Source of the DNA: Staphylococcus croceilyticus
GTDB taxonomy: Bacteria > Bacillota > Bacilli > Staphylococcales > Staphylococcaceae
Assembly: GCF_002902575.1 (NCBI RefSeq)
Contig: NZ_PPRD01000014.1
Span: forward strand, 1 to 64,000
Direction of reading: 5' to 3'
DNA: 64,000 bases
Below are positions 1 through 9,349 of the stretch, in pieces. Both the position numbers and the translations under genes were made by a program. The notes under the pieces were generated by a model that was not told the origin of the DNA, made no database searches, and worked only from the letters and a program-made list of their open reading frames with translations. Within the stretch, counting starts at the first letter, position 1, and every line of letters starts with the position of its first letter.

Positions 1-14
1 CATTGGAGGTAAAC

Positions 15-677
15 ATGGAAAATACGGTCGATTTTACTAAGTTATTACAAACAATAAAGAAAAATTTATGGTTATTTATTTTATTGCCAATTGTTTTTCT
101 TTTATTAAGCGCAATATTCACATTTTTTGTATTGAAACCTGAATACCAGTCTTCTACACAAGTGTTAGTAAACCAAAAAAAAGAAAGTAAAAATGTTGGT
201 GTGCAAGAAGTACAAGGGAATATTCAATTAGTTAATACATATTCTGAAATTATTCAAAGTCCTCGTATTTTAGAGGAAGTATCAAAAAAATATGATAAAT
301 ATTCATCTGAAGAATTAGCTAAAATGGTTAATGTTAAAACTGAGGCGAATTCTCAAATTTTAAATTTAAGCGTTACAGCTAACAATAAAAAAGAATCTGA
401 AAATATTGCAAATGAGGTAGCAAATGTGTTTCAAGACGAGATGCCTCATATTATGAATGTAGATAATGTTTCAATATTATCAAAAGCAAACGGTACTGCA
501 GAAAAAATTTCACCAAAACCTTTTATAAACTTATTATTAGGACTTATTATCGGTTTAGTTTTAGCAAGCATTATTGTTGCATTAAAAGAATTACTTGATA
601 GAAGAATTAGAACTGAAGAAGATGTTGAACGAGAATTAAATGTTCCTGTTTTAGGATCTATACAAAAATTAAAATAG
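15..677 (+). CDS. capA: Capsular polysaccharide co-polymerase / kinase activator CapA (Wzz family)
   Basis: Membrane adaptor that controls capsule chain length and activates the tyrosine kinase encoded next. The 220-residue protein has a TM segment at about residues 18-40, an extracellular domain, a Pro-containing SPKP motif near 166, a second TM at about 171-191 and a short cytoplasmic tail, which is the Wzz arrangement of Gram-positive CapA/CpsC proteins. The ATG at 15 follows GGAGGT at 5-10; an upstream TTG in frame lacks a ribosome binding site. It is the first gene seen of the capsule locus; any promoter lies before the window. Confidence 0.9.
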   Translation: MENTVDFTKLLQTIKKNLWLFILLPIVFLLLSAIFTFFVLKPEYQSSTQVLVNQKKESKNVGVQEVQGNIQLVNTYSEIIQSPRILEEVSKKYDKYSSEELAKMVNVKTEANSQILNLSVTANNKKESENIANEVANVFQDEMPHIMNVDNVSILSKANGTAEKISPKPFINLLLGLIIGLVLASIIVALKELLDRRIRTEEDVERELNVPVLGSIQKLK

Positions 678-689
678 GGAGTTTAAAAC

Positions 690-1400
690 ATGGCTAAAAA
701 AGTTAAAGATAAAAGAAAAAAATTAAATACACCTTTAATCGTTGAAGATAAACCTAAATCAATTGTAAGTGAAAAATTTAGAGGTATCCGCTCGAATATT
801 ATGTTTTCAGGAGCAAATGAAGAAATTAAAAGTATTATAGTTACATCTGAAAAACCAGCAGCAGGGAAAAGTATTGTTTCAGCTAATATTGCAATCACTT
901 ATGCTCAAGCTGGTTATAAGACGCTAATCATTGATGGAGATATGCGTAAACCGACACAACAATATCATTTTGGAACTTCAAATTATGATGGTTTATCGAA
1001 TTTAATAATTGGCAAATCTGATTTTAGTAAAGCTATTAGAAGTACTCGTGTTGAAAATTTAGACTTATTGACATCGGGGCCTGTACCACCAAACCCTTCT
1101 GAGTTAATAGCGTCAAGACGTTTTAATAAAATATTTAATGAATTAACTGAAATATACGATTTTATATTAATTGATACACCACCAGTAGTTTCAGTTACTG
1201 ATGCTCAAGTCTTCTTACAAAACGTTCTAGATTGCGTAATGGTTATTGACTCGGAAAAGAATAATAAAAATGACGTTAAAAAAGCTAAACAATTGATTGA
1301 CAAAGCAGACGGACATATTATTGGTGCAGTTTTAAATAAAACGCAGGCAGATAAATCTTCTAATTATTACTATTATTATGGAGATGAAGCAAATGATTGA
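690..1400 (+). CDS. capB: Capsule tyrosine-protein kinase CapB (BY-kinase)
   Basis: Cytoplasmic bacterial tyrosine kinase that partners with CapA to control capsule assembly. Visible motifs are Walker A (SEKPAAGKS, 53-61), Walker A' (IDGDMRKP, 81-88), Walker B (ILIDTP, about 159-164) and the C-terminal autophosphorylation cluster of five tyrosines at 226-230. The length of 236 residues fits the split Gram-positive type in which the membrane part is a separate protein. It starts 12 bases after capA, and its last 8 bases overlap capC, indicating translational coupling. Confidence 0.93.
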   Translation: MAKKVKDKRKKLNTPLIVEDKPKSIVSEKFRGIRSNIMFSGANEEIKSIIVTSEKPAAGKSIVSANIAITYAQAGYKTLIIDGDMRKPTQQYHFGTSNYDGLSNLIIGKSDFSKAIRSTRVENLDLLTSGPVPPNPSELIASRRFNKIFNELTEIYDFILIDTPPVVSVTDAQVFLQNVLDCVMVIDSEKNNKNDVKKAKQLIDKADGHIIGAVLNKTQADKSSNYYYYYGDEAND

Positions 1401-2160
1401 TATTCATAATCATTTGCTTATTGGCGTAGATGATGGAGCAAAAAGTAAAGAAGATGCAATTTCACTATTAAAGCAGGCTAAAGAAGAGGGTATAACGGAT
1501 ATAATAGTAACACCTCATCATTTAAGTCCTCAATTTGATAACTATTATAATGAAGTTCAAGTTAAATTAGAAGAAATTCTTCATTTAGATGAATTTAGAG
1601 AACTAAATATAAATATACATCCAGGACAGGAAATTAGAATAAGCGATCAAATTCTTCCACAGTTAAATTCTGGTGAAATAATTGGTCTTAATAAATCAAA
1701 GTATCTTTTAATAGAGCTGCCTTCAGGAAATGTTCCTCATTATACCGGAAGATTATTTTTCGAGTTGCAGTCAAAAGGATATGTTCCAGTCATAGCACAT
1801 CCAGAAAGAAATAAAGAAATTGTGTCAAATTTAGATAAACTTTTTGAATTAGTTAATAGTGGCGCTTTAAGTCAACTTACGACTGCTTCTTTAGTAGGTA
1901 AACACGGTAAAAAAATTCAAAAAGTTTGTTTAGAAATGATAAAAAATGATTTGGTTCATTTCTTAGCTTCTGATGCTCATGATGTAAAAAACAGACCATT
2001 TATAATGAAAAGTTTATTTGAAGAAAAAAGTTTGAAAAATTATAAAAATGAAATCGAAGAACTAATCGAGAACGCTCAAGTGATTTTACAAAATAAAGAT
2101 TTAAAAAAACGACAACCTACTGATGACTTTAAGCGTAAAAAATTATTCGGATTATTTTAA
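1393..2160 (+). CDS. capC: Capsule protein-tyrosine phosphatase CapC (PHP family)
   Basis: Manganese-dependent phosphatase of the CpsB/CapC PHP family that dephosphorylates the CapB tyrosine cluster. Metal-ligand motifs are visible in order: DIHNH at the N-terminus, TPHH, HPGQE, AHPER and SDAHD. The start was set to the ATG at 1393, giving MIDIHNHLL, because family members begin at this point and GGAG at 1380-1383 is well spaced; an earlier in-frame ATG at 1378 would place the start before that site. It overlaps the end of capB by 8 bases. The length of 255 residues is normal. Confidence 0.92.
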   Translation: MIDIHNHLLIGVDDGAKSKEDAISLLKQAKEEGITDIIVTPHHLSPQFDNYYNEVQVKLEEILHLDEFRELNINIHPGQEIRISDQILPQLNSGEIIGLNKSKYLLIELPSGNVPHYTGRLFFELQSKGYVPVIAHPERNKEIVSNLDKLFELVNSGALSQLTTASLVGKHGKKIQKVCLEMIKNDLVHFLASDAHDVKNRPFIMKSLFEEKSLKNYKNEIEELIENAQVILQNKDLKKRQPTDDFKRKKLFGLF

Positions 2161-2192
2161 TTATAGAGTAAAAATTAAGTGAGGGGACCAAA

Positions 2193-3995
2193 GTGGATAA
2201 ATTAAGTGCAAGAGGGCGACTCTTAATATTAATTATTATTGATTCGCTTATCGTAGCATTTTCAGTTTTTATTTGTTACAACATTTTAGAGCCTTATTTT
2301 AAAGGCTATTCACATGAAATTTTGATTTTGACTTCAATAATACTATTAGTTTCACATCATGTCTTTGCATACATATTCAATCTTTATCATCGTGCTTGGG
2401 AATATGCGAGCGTTAATGAGCTGTTGCTTATTGTTGAAGCAGTTACTTGTTCAATTTTAGTAACTATAATCTTGGTACCTATTTTTACAGGTCATCCACC
2501 ATTTTTTAGACTATATTTAATAACTTGGATGATGCATTTAATCTTAATCGGGGGCTCTCGTATTTCATGGAGAGTGGCTCGTGGTTTTGTTGTCGGTAAA
2601 CAAGAAAAGAAAAAACCCACGTTAATTGTAGGGGCTGGCCGAGGAGGATCATTATTGATTCGTCAAATGTTGAGAAGTCCTGAAATGGGTTTAGAACCAG
2701 TTTTGGCTGTTGATGACGATCCTGAAAAGCGTAAATTAACTATTGCTGGAGGCGTTAAAGTACAAGGAACAATTAATGATATTCCTAATTTAGTAAATAG
2801 ATATAGAATAAAAAGAATTATTATTGCAATTCCTACATTAAGTTCAAAACGTTTGAAAGAAATAAATGATATTTGTAATAGTACAGGAATTGAATTGTTC
2901 AAGATGCCAAGTATTGAATCAGTACTATCGGGCGAATTAGAAGTAAATCAACTTAGAAGAGTGGAAGTCGAAGATTTATTAGGTCGTGACCCAGTCGAAT
3001 TAGATATGGCAATGATTTCTAAAGAGTTAACTCATAAAACAGTTTTAGTCACGGGAGCTGGGGGTTCAATCGGTTCGGAAATTTGTAGACAAGCTTGTAA
3101 GTTTCAGCCTGAGAAAATTATTCTTTTAGGACATGGAGAAAATAGTATATATCTTATTCATCAAGAACTTAGCAACTTATATAAGGATAAAATAGAAATC
3201 ATTCCAATTATAGCTGACGTTCAAAATGCTAAGCGTATGGAAGAAGTTATGAATACATATAGACCATATGCAGTTTATCATGCAGCAGCGCATAAACATG
3301 TACCACTGATGGAATATAATCCTATTGAAGCGTTTAGAAACAATGTTTTAGGTACTAGAAATACTGCTCTTGCTGCTAAAAAAGCTGAAGTAAGAAAATT
3401 TGTAATGGTTTCGACTGATAAAGCAGTTAATCCACCAAATGTAATGGGAGCTTCTAAACGTGTAGCTGAAATGGTAGTACAAAGTCTGAATGAAGAAAAT
3501 AGCATAACAGATTTTGTAGCAGTAAGATTCGGTAATGTTTTAGGTTCTCGCGGATCAGTAATTCCATTATTTAAAAAACAAATTGCAGCGGGAGGCCCAG
3601 TAACTGTAACACATCCCGATATGACTAGATACTTTATGACAATACCTGAAGCATCAAGATTGGTACTTCAAGCTGGTGCGTTAGCTGAAGGCGGGGAAGT
3701 ATTTGTTTTAGATATGGGCGAACCTGTAAAGATTGTAGACTTAGCCCGAAATTTAATAAGACTAAGTGGTAAAACTGAAGATGAAATTGGTATAAAATTT
3801 TCAGGAATTCGTCCGGGTGAGAAATTATATGAAGAGTTGCTAAACGAGGATGAAATTCATCCTGAACAAGTTTATGAAAAAATTTATCGTGGGCGAGTTA
3901 AACAACATAGTAAAGAAGAAGTGGATAAAATAGTAACAAAATTAAATGAAGATTTTACTCCACAACAAATTATAGATATAGCTAATAATAAATAA
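2193..3995 (+). CDS. capD: Membrane UDP-GlcNAc 4,6-dehydratase CapD (PglF/WbpM type)
   Basis: Converts UDP-GlcNAc to the UDP-4-keto-6-deoxy sugar, the first step toward bacillosamine-type or FucNAc-type sugars. The 600-residue protein has about four N-terminal TM helices (residues 8-125), a first Rossmann site (GAGRGG, 147-152) and a second, catalytic SDR domain (TGAGGSIG, 287-294). The usual SDR tyrosine is replaced by Met in MGASK (Met418, Lys422), the hallmark of the large membrane-bound WbpM/PglF class. The GTG start at 2193 follows GAGGGGA. Co-occurrence with PglE-, PglD- and PglC-like genes downstream argues for diNAcBac synthesis. Confidence 0.92.
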   Translation: MDKLSARGRLLILIIIDSLIVAFSVFICYNILEPYFKGYSHEILILTSIILLVSHHVFAYIFNLYHRAWEYASVNELLLIVEAVTCSILVTIILVPIFTGHPPFFRLYLITWMMHLILIGGSRISWRVARGFVVGKQEKKKPTLIVGAGRGGSLLIRQMLRSPEMGLEPVLAVDDDPEKRKLTIAGGVKVQGTINDIPNLVNRYRIKRIIIAIPTLSSKRLKEINDICNSTGIELFKMPSIESVLSGELEVNQLRRVEVEDLLGRDPVELDMAMISKELTHKTVLVTGAGGSIGSEICRQACKFQPEKIILLGHGENSIYLIHQELSNLYKDKIEIIPIIADVQNAKRMEEVMNTYRPYAVYHAAAHKHVPLMEYNPIEAFRNNVLGTRNTALAAKKAEVRKFVMVSTDKAVNPPNVMGASKRVAEMVVQSLNEENSITDFVAVRFGNVLGSRGSVIPLFKKQIAAGGPVTVTHPDMTRYFMTIPEASRLVLQAGALAEGGEVFVLDMGEPVKIVDLARNLIRLSGKTEDEIGIKFSGIRPGEKLYEELLNEDEIHPEQVYEKIYRGRVKQHSKEEVDKIVTKLNEDFTPQQIIDIANNK

Positions 3996-4021
3996 AAATA
4001 GTAATAAATGAGGTGAGAAAT

Positions 4022-4546
4022 ATGAGAATTTTTAATATGATTAAATATCATATTTATCCCAATGTCGTGAATCTATGTTTAAGTATATTTCCAAATTCAA
4101 AAGGCACGAATAAAATTAGAGGGAAATTATTTTCACCTTTATTTAAAAAAAGTGGAAAAAATTTACAAATTGCTAGTGGCGTTATCATAAATATGCACAG
4201 AAATATAATTATTGGCGATAATGTTTATATTGCACATAATACGTGGATAAATGGCAGTGGAGGATTAGAAATACAGAACAATGTAATAATTTCACCTAAT
4301 GTAATCATAGCGACCACTAAACATGAAAGAATGAATAATAAAGTAAGTAACATTAAATCATCAGTTAGCCCTATTAATATAGGTGAAGGTTGTTGGATTG
4401 CTGGGAATTCTACTATCACTATGGGCGTCTCGTTAGGCAAAGGTAATATAATCTCTGCCAATTCTTTAGTCAATAAATCATTTGTTGAAGAAAATCAATT
4501 AATAGGTGGAGTTCCTGCTAAAATAATAAAATCTATAGGAGATTAA
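4022..4546 (+). CDS. Left-handed beta-helix acetyltransferase, probable capsule O-acetyltransferase
   Basis: A 174-residue protein of the hexapeptide-repeat (LbH) acyltransferase superfamily, close in size and layout to WcaF/CapG-like O-acetyltransferases. Repeats such as IIIGDNVYIAHNTWING and VIISPNVIIATTKHE, and the C-terminal IIGGVPAKIIK, are characteristic. It probably acetylates a capsule sugar; the acceptor is not readable. The ATG at 4022 was chosen over a GTG at 4013 because AGGTGA lies just upstream. It opens the AT-rich variable part of the locus and sits 1 base before the polymerase gene. Confidence 0.75.
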   Translation: MRIFNMIKYHIYPNVVNLCLSIFPNSKGTNKIRGKLFSPLFKKSGKNLQIASGVIINMHRNIIIGDNVYIAHNTWINGSGGLEIQNNVIISPNVIIATTKHERMNNKVSNIKSSVSPINIGEGCWIAGNSTITMGVSLGKGNIISANSLVNKSFVEENQLIGGVPAKIIKSIGD

Positions 4547-4547
4547 T

Positions 4548-5951
4548 ATGTTTAAATCAAAAATATTAAGTTTAATATTAACATCTTTAATCACTATAAT
4601 CTCAGTTGTAATCGGAGTTTATTTGTTCTTAATTAGAGATAGTTTAGAAATTGGATATCAAAATTTATATATACTTCCTATTAGTTATGCGCTATTATAT
4701 GTGATTTTTTTAAGAATTGTTATAAAAAAATACGGAATGAGTTTATTTTTAGGAGTATACATAACAGTAAGCTTTTTTAGATATGTGATTTTGAGTTTAT
4801 TAGTTGTTAAATCTCAATGGTTTTTAGGAAGATCAGCATTTCCACTTGATTTTCAGCTTTTTAATAAAGCGATATTTTTAATGGCTTATGAACTTTTAGC
4901 ATATAATATAGCAATATTAATTTTTCATCGCATATTCTTTAATAAAAATAAGTTTCCTAAAAGAAATAAAATTGGCAATGAGATACAATTTAGTAATAGT
5001 AACGTAATTTATATTATTTTTATAATTTTCACAGTTTTTTTAGTTGCTTTGAGACCTGATTCTTTGAATTTCTTTTCATTTTTTACAGTGAATAGTAGTT
5101 ACACTTCAATTGAAGAAGTAGATAGTTTAACTTCAATCGTAATAATATTTTTAAATATTTCTAGATTACTAATTTACTTTATGCTAGTTAAATGGATATA
5201 CAAGACATTCAATTCAACTCAAACATTATTATCATTTTCACTTATATCTATTGTTACAATAATTAATGCATTAATATTTTTTGGAACTAATCGCTCTGAT
5301 TTTATCTTCAATTTTATTATCAATCTTATAGTATTAGTATATTTATATAAAAAATTAGGTATTTCTTTAAATGTATTTTTAATATTATTGTTACCAATAG
5401 TGGTTAGTGGAATGACTCAATATAGAGAGTCAGTAACAGTCACTAGAGGAGCTAATAGATTAGTAGATATAACTGATAATATTCAAGTTTATTTAGGAGG
5501 AGTTTACAATGTTGCGATGAGTTTAGATATAGCATCTCCTTCTCATAATCCATTAATGTTATTAGCAGATATATTTAGGTCAGCAATAGGACCAAACTTA
5601 ATCTTGAAAAATTTAAATGTAATTTCAAGTGTAAAACTGTTTAATTATAGAATTTACCAAAATGATCATATTTCACAGATTATCCCAATGATAGGTCAAG
5701 CGAATTTATATTTAGGATTTATTTTTGCTCCTATATTAGGAATAGCTTTTATTGCTTTGGCTGTATTTCTACTTAGAGAAATTATCAGGGTAAGACGTTT
5801 TGAATTAATATATGTTTTTACGTTATTTAGTGGAAGACTAGGTTTCGTAATGGGCCAAAATGGTAATATTCTTTTGAATGATTTAACGTTCTTTTTACCA
5901 TTGTTTTTACTGATTTTTTATATTAATAATAAAGTTGTGATTCATAAATGA
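4548..5951 (+). CDS. Capsule repeat-unit polymerase (Wzy-like)
   Basis: A 467-residue very hydrophobic protein with roughly ten or more predicted TM helices and a larger extracellular loop near residues 285-370 carrying RES and RGAN segments, the general form of O-antigen/capsule polymerases. Wzy sequences are poorly conserved, so the call rests on topology and position next to a flippase in a Wzx/Wzy-type locus. The ATG at 4548 follows AGGAG, and the stop overlaps the flippase start (ATGA, 5948-5951). Base composition is markedly AT-rich, as is usual for serotype-specific cassettes. Confidence 0.75.
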   Translation: MFKSKILSLILTSLITIISVVIGVYLFLIRDSLEIGYQNLYILPISYALLYVIFLRIVIKKYGMSLFLGVYITVSFFRYVILSLLVVKSQWFLGRSAFPLDFQLFNKAIFLMAYELLAYNIAILIFHRIFFNKNKFPKRNKIGNEIQFSNSNVIYIIFIIFTVFLVALRPDSLNFFSFFTVNSSYTSIEEVDSLTSIVIIFLNISRLLIYFMLVKWIYKTFNSTQTLLSFSLISIVTIINALIFFGTNRSDFIFNFIINLIVLVYLYKKLGISLNVFLILLLPIVVSGMTQYRESVTVTRGANRLVDITDNIQVYLGGVYNVAMSLDIASPSHNPLMLLADIFRSAIGPNLILKNLNVISSVKLFNYRIYQNDHISQIIPMIGQANLYLGFIFAPILGIAFIALAVFLLREIIRVRRFELIYVFTLFSGRLGFVMGQNGNILLNDLTFFLPLFLLIFYINNKVVIHK

Positions 5952-7162
5952 ATAGATTAAAAAATCTTAGTTATACGTTTTTGGGAAATGCTATTTTTTC
6001 TTTTATTAAATGGTTAATATTAATTTTAGCTGTTAGATTAACTTCTCCTGATCAAGTAGGTAGTTATACTTATGCAGTTGCGTTAACAACACCTATTATG
6101 CTATTTGCGAATATGAGGTTAAGACTTAGATACGTAGTTGAAGATGATTTGAGTTTTAAAAGTTTACATAAATTGCGTAATTTATTAAATCTTTTTAGTT
6201 TAATAATTATAATTTTAGTAGGCTTTATCGTTCATCCTGATTATATTAGTTATATGATTTTAGTTGCATTGACAAAAATTTTAGACTTACAATCAGAACT
6301 TTATTATGCAATATTACATAAAAAACAAAATTTCAAATATATAAGCTTATTACAAATAGGAAAATCTCTTATAATTATTATTCCATTTGCTATTGCAATG
6401 TTTATATTTAAAAATGTTTTAATAGGTTTGGTTATACAAGTAGTTGCACAGTTAATCTGGTTGGTCTTTTTTGAAAGTAAAGTAGCTAATTTAATAGATA
6501 ATGAGATTAATAAAACTATAAATAAAAAAGTTTTATATTCATTATTTATTGATGGGTTACCATTAGGCATTGTACAGTTACTTAATTCTTATAATATTTT
6601 AATACCTAGATACGTGATTGAAAGGGTTTTAGACGTAAAATTAGTTGGGGTTTTTGCTTCAATTAGTTACCTATTAACTATTATAGATTTATTTATGAAT
6701 GCTGTATCACAAAATATAATTGTAAGAATTAAAAATGCTATTTTAAAAAAAGACTATGAAAAACTGATTAAATATACTAATAAAGATGTTTTCTTAATGT
6801 CTTTATTATTAGGTTTGATAGTAATTATTCCTGTGTATTTCTTTAAAGACTTAATTATTGGAATAATTTACGGAAGTTTTTATCAAAAATATAGCATTGT
6901 ATTTTTGATTATTGCAATATCGATAATATTTAATTTTCAAAGTTGGATTTTTGATACAACATTAATGGCGTTTAAAGTATATAAACTTCAATTAATAGCT
7001 TCAATATTCAACTTAATTGTTTCAATAATATCATCAATATTACTTATAAATTCTTTTGGTTTAGTTGGAGCAGCCATTTCAGTAGTAATAATCAATTTTA
7101 GTCAAGCTATTATTAAGTACTTAATATGTATGTATAGTATAAAGAAAGATAGGAGAGGTTAG
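5948..7162 (+). CDS. Polysaccharide flippase (Wzx, MOP superfamily)
   Basis: A 404-residue membrane protein with about twelve TM helices, beginning with an amphipathic stretch and the helix FLGNAIFSFIKWLILILAV, as in Wzx/RfbX lipid-linked oligosaccharide flippases. It would move undecaprenyl-PP repeat units to the outer face for polymerisation. It overlaps the polymerase gene by 4 bases and precedes a glycosyltransferase gene by 1 base, so all three are one tightly coupled block. The family call is secure from topology and context; substrate specificity is not readable. Confidence 0.82.
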   Translation: MNRLKNLSYTFLGNAIFSFIKWLILILAVRLTSPDQVGSYTYAVALTTPIMLFANMRLRLRYVVEDDLSFKSLHKLRNLLNLFSLIIIILVGFIVHPDYISYMILVALTKILDLQSELYYAILHKKQNFKYISLLQIGKSLIIIIPFAIAMFIFKNVLIGLVIQVVAQLIWLVFFESKVANLIDNEINKTINKKVLYSLFIDGLPLGIVQLLNSYNILIPRYVIERVLDVKLVGVFASISYLLTIIDLFMNAVSQNIIVRIKNAILKKDYEKLIKYTNKDVFLMSLLLGLIVIIPVYFFKDLIIGIIYGSFYQKYSIVFLIIAISIIFNFQSWIFDTTLMAFKVYKLQLIASIFNLIVSIISSILLINSFGLVGAAISVVIINFSQAIIKYLICMYSIKKDRRG

Positions 7163-7163
7163 T

Positions 7164-8336
7164 ATGCAAATACTTTTTGTTCATGACTTTCCAGCTTTTT
7201 ATGATAAGAAGACACACAAATATTATTCTACAGGTTTTTCATATACGATTTGGAAAAGATATTTGGAAGTTTTTGATGAATTAAAAATTATTTCTAGATA
7301 TAAAGAAATTGATAAAGAATCGCACGATTATAATCTTTCAAGTGGAGATTCTGTTACATTTTCGCCTGTAAAAAATTATACTAATTTTAAATCATTAATT
7401 AAAAATAGCAGATCTATTAATAAACAACTAACTAGAGAGATTTTGAGCTCAGATGGTGTAATTATACGCTTGCCAAGTGTTTTAGGATTTTTAGCGGCTT
7501 TAATATGTAAAAAAGCGAATAAACCTTATTTGGTAGAAGTAGTTGGGTCAATGTTTGATGCATATTGGAATTATGGTGATATATTGAGTAAGCTATTAGC
7601 ATTTCCAGGAGAATTTATTCAAAAACAAGCAATTAAAAATTCAGATGTAGCTATATATATAACTGAAAAGTATCTCCAAAATAAATATCCTACCAAAGGA
7701 TTGAATTTTAATAGTGTATCAAATGTTGTTTTAGCAGACAATTTTGAGAAGAATTTAGATTGCAAATATATTTTTGATAATAATCAAATAAGATTGGGGT
7801 TAGTTGGTTCAACCTATGTAAATTATAAAGGTCATGATTTGGCGATTGAGGCTTTATCTATTTTGCGTAATAAAGGGTACAATATAACTTTAGATTTTGT
7901 GGGTCAAGGTTTAAGCGATAAAGTAAATAATTTAATTAAGAATTATAATTTAAATAATTATATAAATTATAAAGGTGTAATAAATAATAGAGAAAAAATG
8001 AATGACTGGTACAAAAGTTTAGATATTTATTTACAACCAAGTAAAACAGAAGGGCATGGTAGGTCAGTTGTTGAAGCTATTAGCAATGGTATAACAGTTA
8101 TAGCTTCTAACATTGGAGGGTTGCCAGACAGTGTCCAAGGTAAGTTTCTTTTTCCATCAAAAAATGTCAATCAACTTGTTAAATTAATTGAATCTTGCAT
8201 TAATAGCATCGATATTAGAAAAGAAAATATAGATGGAAATATTGAAAAAGTTAAAAAATATAAAAATAATATTGTGACATCAAAAAGGTTAGAAGCCTTA
8301 GCAACTTTTAAAGACTTAATAGGGGGTAAAAAATAA
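7164..8336 (+). CDS. Glycosyltransferase, GT4-like (capsule)
   Basis: A 390-residue GT-B glycosyltransferase. The C-terminal nucleotide-sugar domain begins with LGLVGSTYVNYKGHD and contains an E-x7-E motif (EGHGRSVVE) followed by GGLPD, as in GT4 enzymes. It probably adds one of the later sugars of the repeat unit. AGGAGAGG precedes the ATG at 7164, and the stop overlaps the start of the epimerase gene (TAATG). The donor and linkage cannot be told from sequence. Confidence 0.83.
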   Translation: MQILFVHDFPAFYDKKTHKYYSTGFSYTIWKRYLEVFDELKIISRYKEIDKESHDYNLSSGDSVTFSPVKNYTNFKSLIKNSRSINKQLTREILSSDGVIIRLPSVLGFLAALICKKANKPYLVEVVGSMFDAYWNYGDILSKLLAFPGEFIQKQAIKNSDVAIYITEKYLQNKYPTKGLNFNSVSNVVLADNFEKNLDCKYIFDNNQIRLGLVGSTYVNYKGHDLAIEALSILRNKGYNITLDFVGQGLSDKVNNLIKNYNLNNYINYKGVINNREKMNDWYKSLDIYLQPSKTEGHGRSVVEAISNGITVIASNIGGLPDSVQGKFLFPSKNVNQLVKLIESCINSIDIRKENIDGNIEKVKKYKNNIVTSKRLEALATFKDLIGGKK

Positions 8337-9337
8337 TGAAAGTTTTAATTACTGGAGCAGCTGGTTTTATAGGTTCAACATTAGCTAAGAAATTAATTAG
8401 TCAAGGATATGAAATAGTAGGTATTGATAATATAAACGATTATTATTCAGTGCAATTAAAAGAAGATAGATTAAAATCTATCGGAGAAGATCATTTTACA
8501 TTCCATAAAATTGATTTAGAAGATTACGATAAAGTTAATGAAATTTTTGAGAATGAAAAACCTGAAGTAGTAGTAAATTTAGCTGCTCAAGCAGGCGTAA
8601 GATATAGTTTAGAAAATCCACGAGCTTATATTGATTCAAACATTGTTGGCTTTATGAACATCTTAGAAGGGTGTCGCCATCATAAAGTTGAACATTTAAT
8701 TTATGCTTCTTCAAGCTCAGTATATGGCGCAAATACTAATAAACCATTTAAAACCTCAGATAACATTGATCACCCACTAAGTTTATATGCAGCTACCAAA
8801 AAATCTAATGAATTAATGGCTCATACATATAGCCATCTATATAATTTACCAACAACAGGATTAAGATTCTTCACAGTTTATGGACCTTGGGGCAGACCAG
8901 ATATGGCATTGTTTAAGTTTACTAAAGCAGTAGTAAACGATGAAACTATTGACGTTTATAATCATGGAAATATGATGCGTGATTTCACTTATGTAGATGA
9001 CATTGTAGAAGCAATTAGCCGTTTAATTCAAAAGCCAGCTCAACCAAATCCAGAGTGGTCTGGAGCTGACCCAGATCCAAGTTCATCATATGCTCCATAC
9101 AAGATTTATAACATCGGAAATAATAGTCCAGTTCGTTTAATGGAATTTGTGGAAGCTATTGAGAATAAACTTGGTAAAACAGCTAAGAAAAATTACATGG
9201 ATCTACAACCAGGAGATGTGCCAGAAACTTATGCCAATGTAGATGATTTATTTAAAAACATTGATTTTAAACCACAAACTTCTATTCAAGATGGCGTGAA
9301 TAAATTTATTGATTGGTATTTAGAATATTACAAATAA
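8336..9337 (+). CDS. capI: Nucleotide-sugar uronate 4-epimerase (CapI family)
   Basis: A 333-residue extended SDR resembling UDP-glucuronate 4-epimerases. It has GAAGFIG at 7-13 for NAD binding, a catalytic serine in ASSSSVYG near 125-131, YAATK (Tyr151, Lys155) and the family segment RFFTVYGPWGRPDMA. It interconverts the C4 epimers of a UDP-uronic acid. No UDP-glucose dehydrogenase is present in the locus, but a UDP-HexNAc 6-dehydrogenase is (10706), so the in vivo substrate may be UDP-GlcNAcA giving UDP-GalNAcA. That assignment is inference. Confidence 0.85.
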   Translation: MKVLITGAAGFIGSTLAKKLISQGYEIVGIDNINDYYSVQLKEDRLKSIGEDHFTFHKIDLEDYDKVNEIFENEKPEVVVNLAAQAGVRYSLENPRAYIDSNIVGFMNILEGCRHHKVEHLIYASSSSVYGANTNKPFKTSDNIDHPLSLYAATKKSNELMAHTYSHLYNLPTTGLRFFTVYGPWGRPDMALFKFTKAVVNDETIDVYNHGNMMRDFTYVDDIVEAISRLIQKPAQPNPEWSGADPDPSSSYAPYKIYNIGNNSPVRLMEFVEAIENKLGKTAKKNYMDLQPGDVPETYANVDDLFKNIDFKPQTSIQDGVNKFIDWYLEYYK

Positions 9338-9349
9338 GGAGAAATGCTT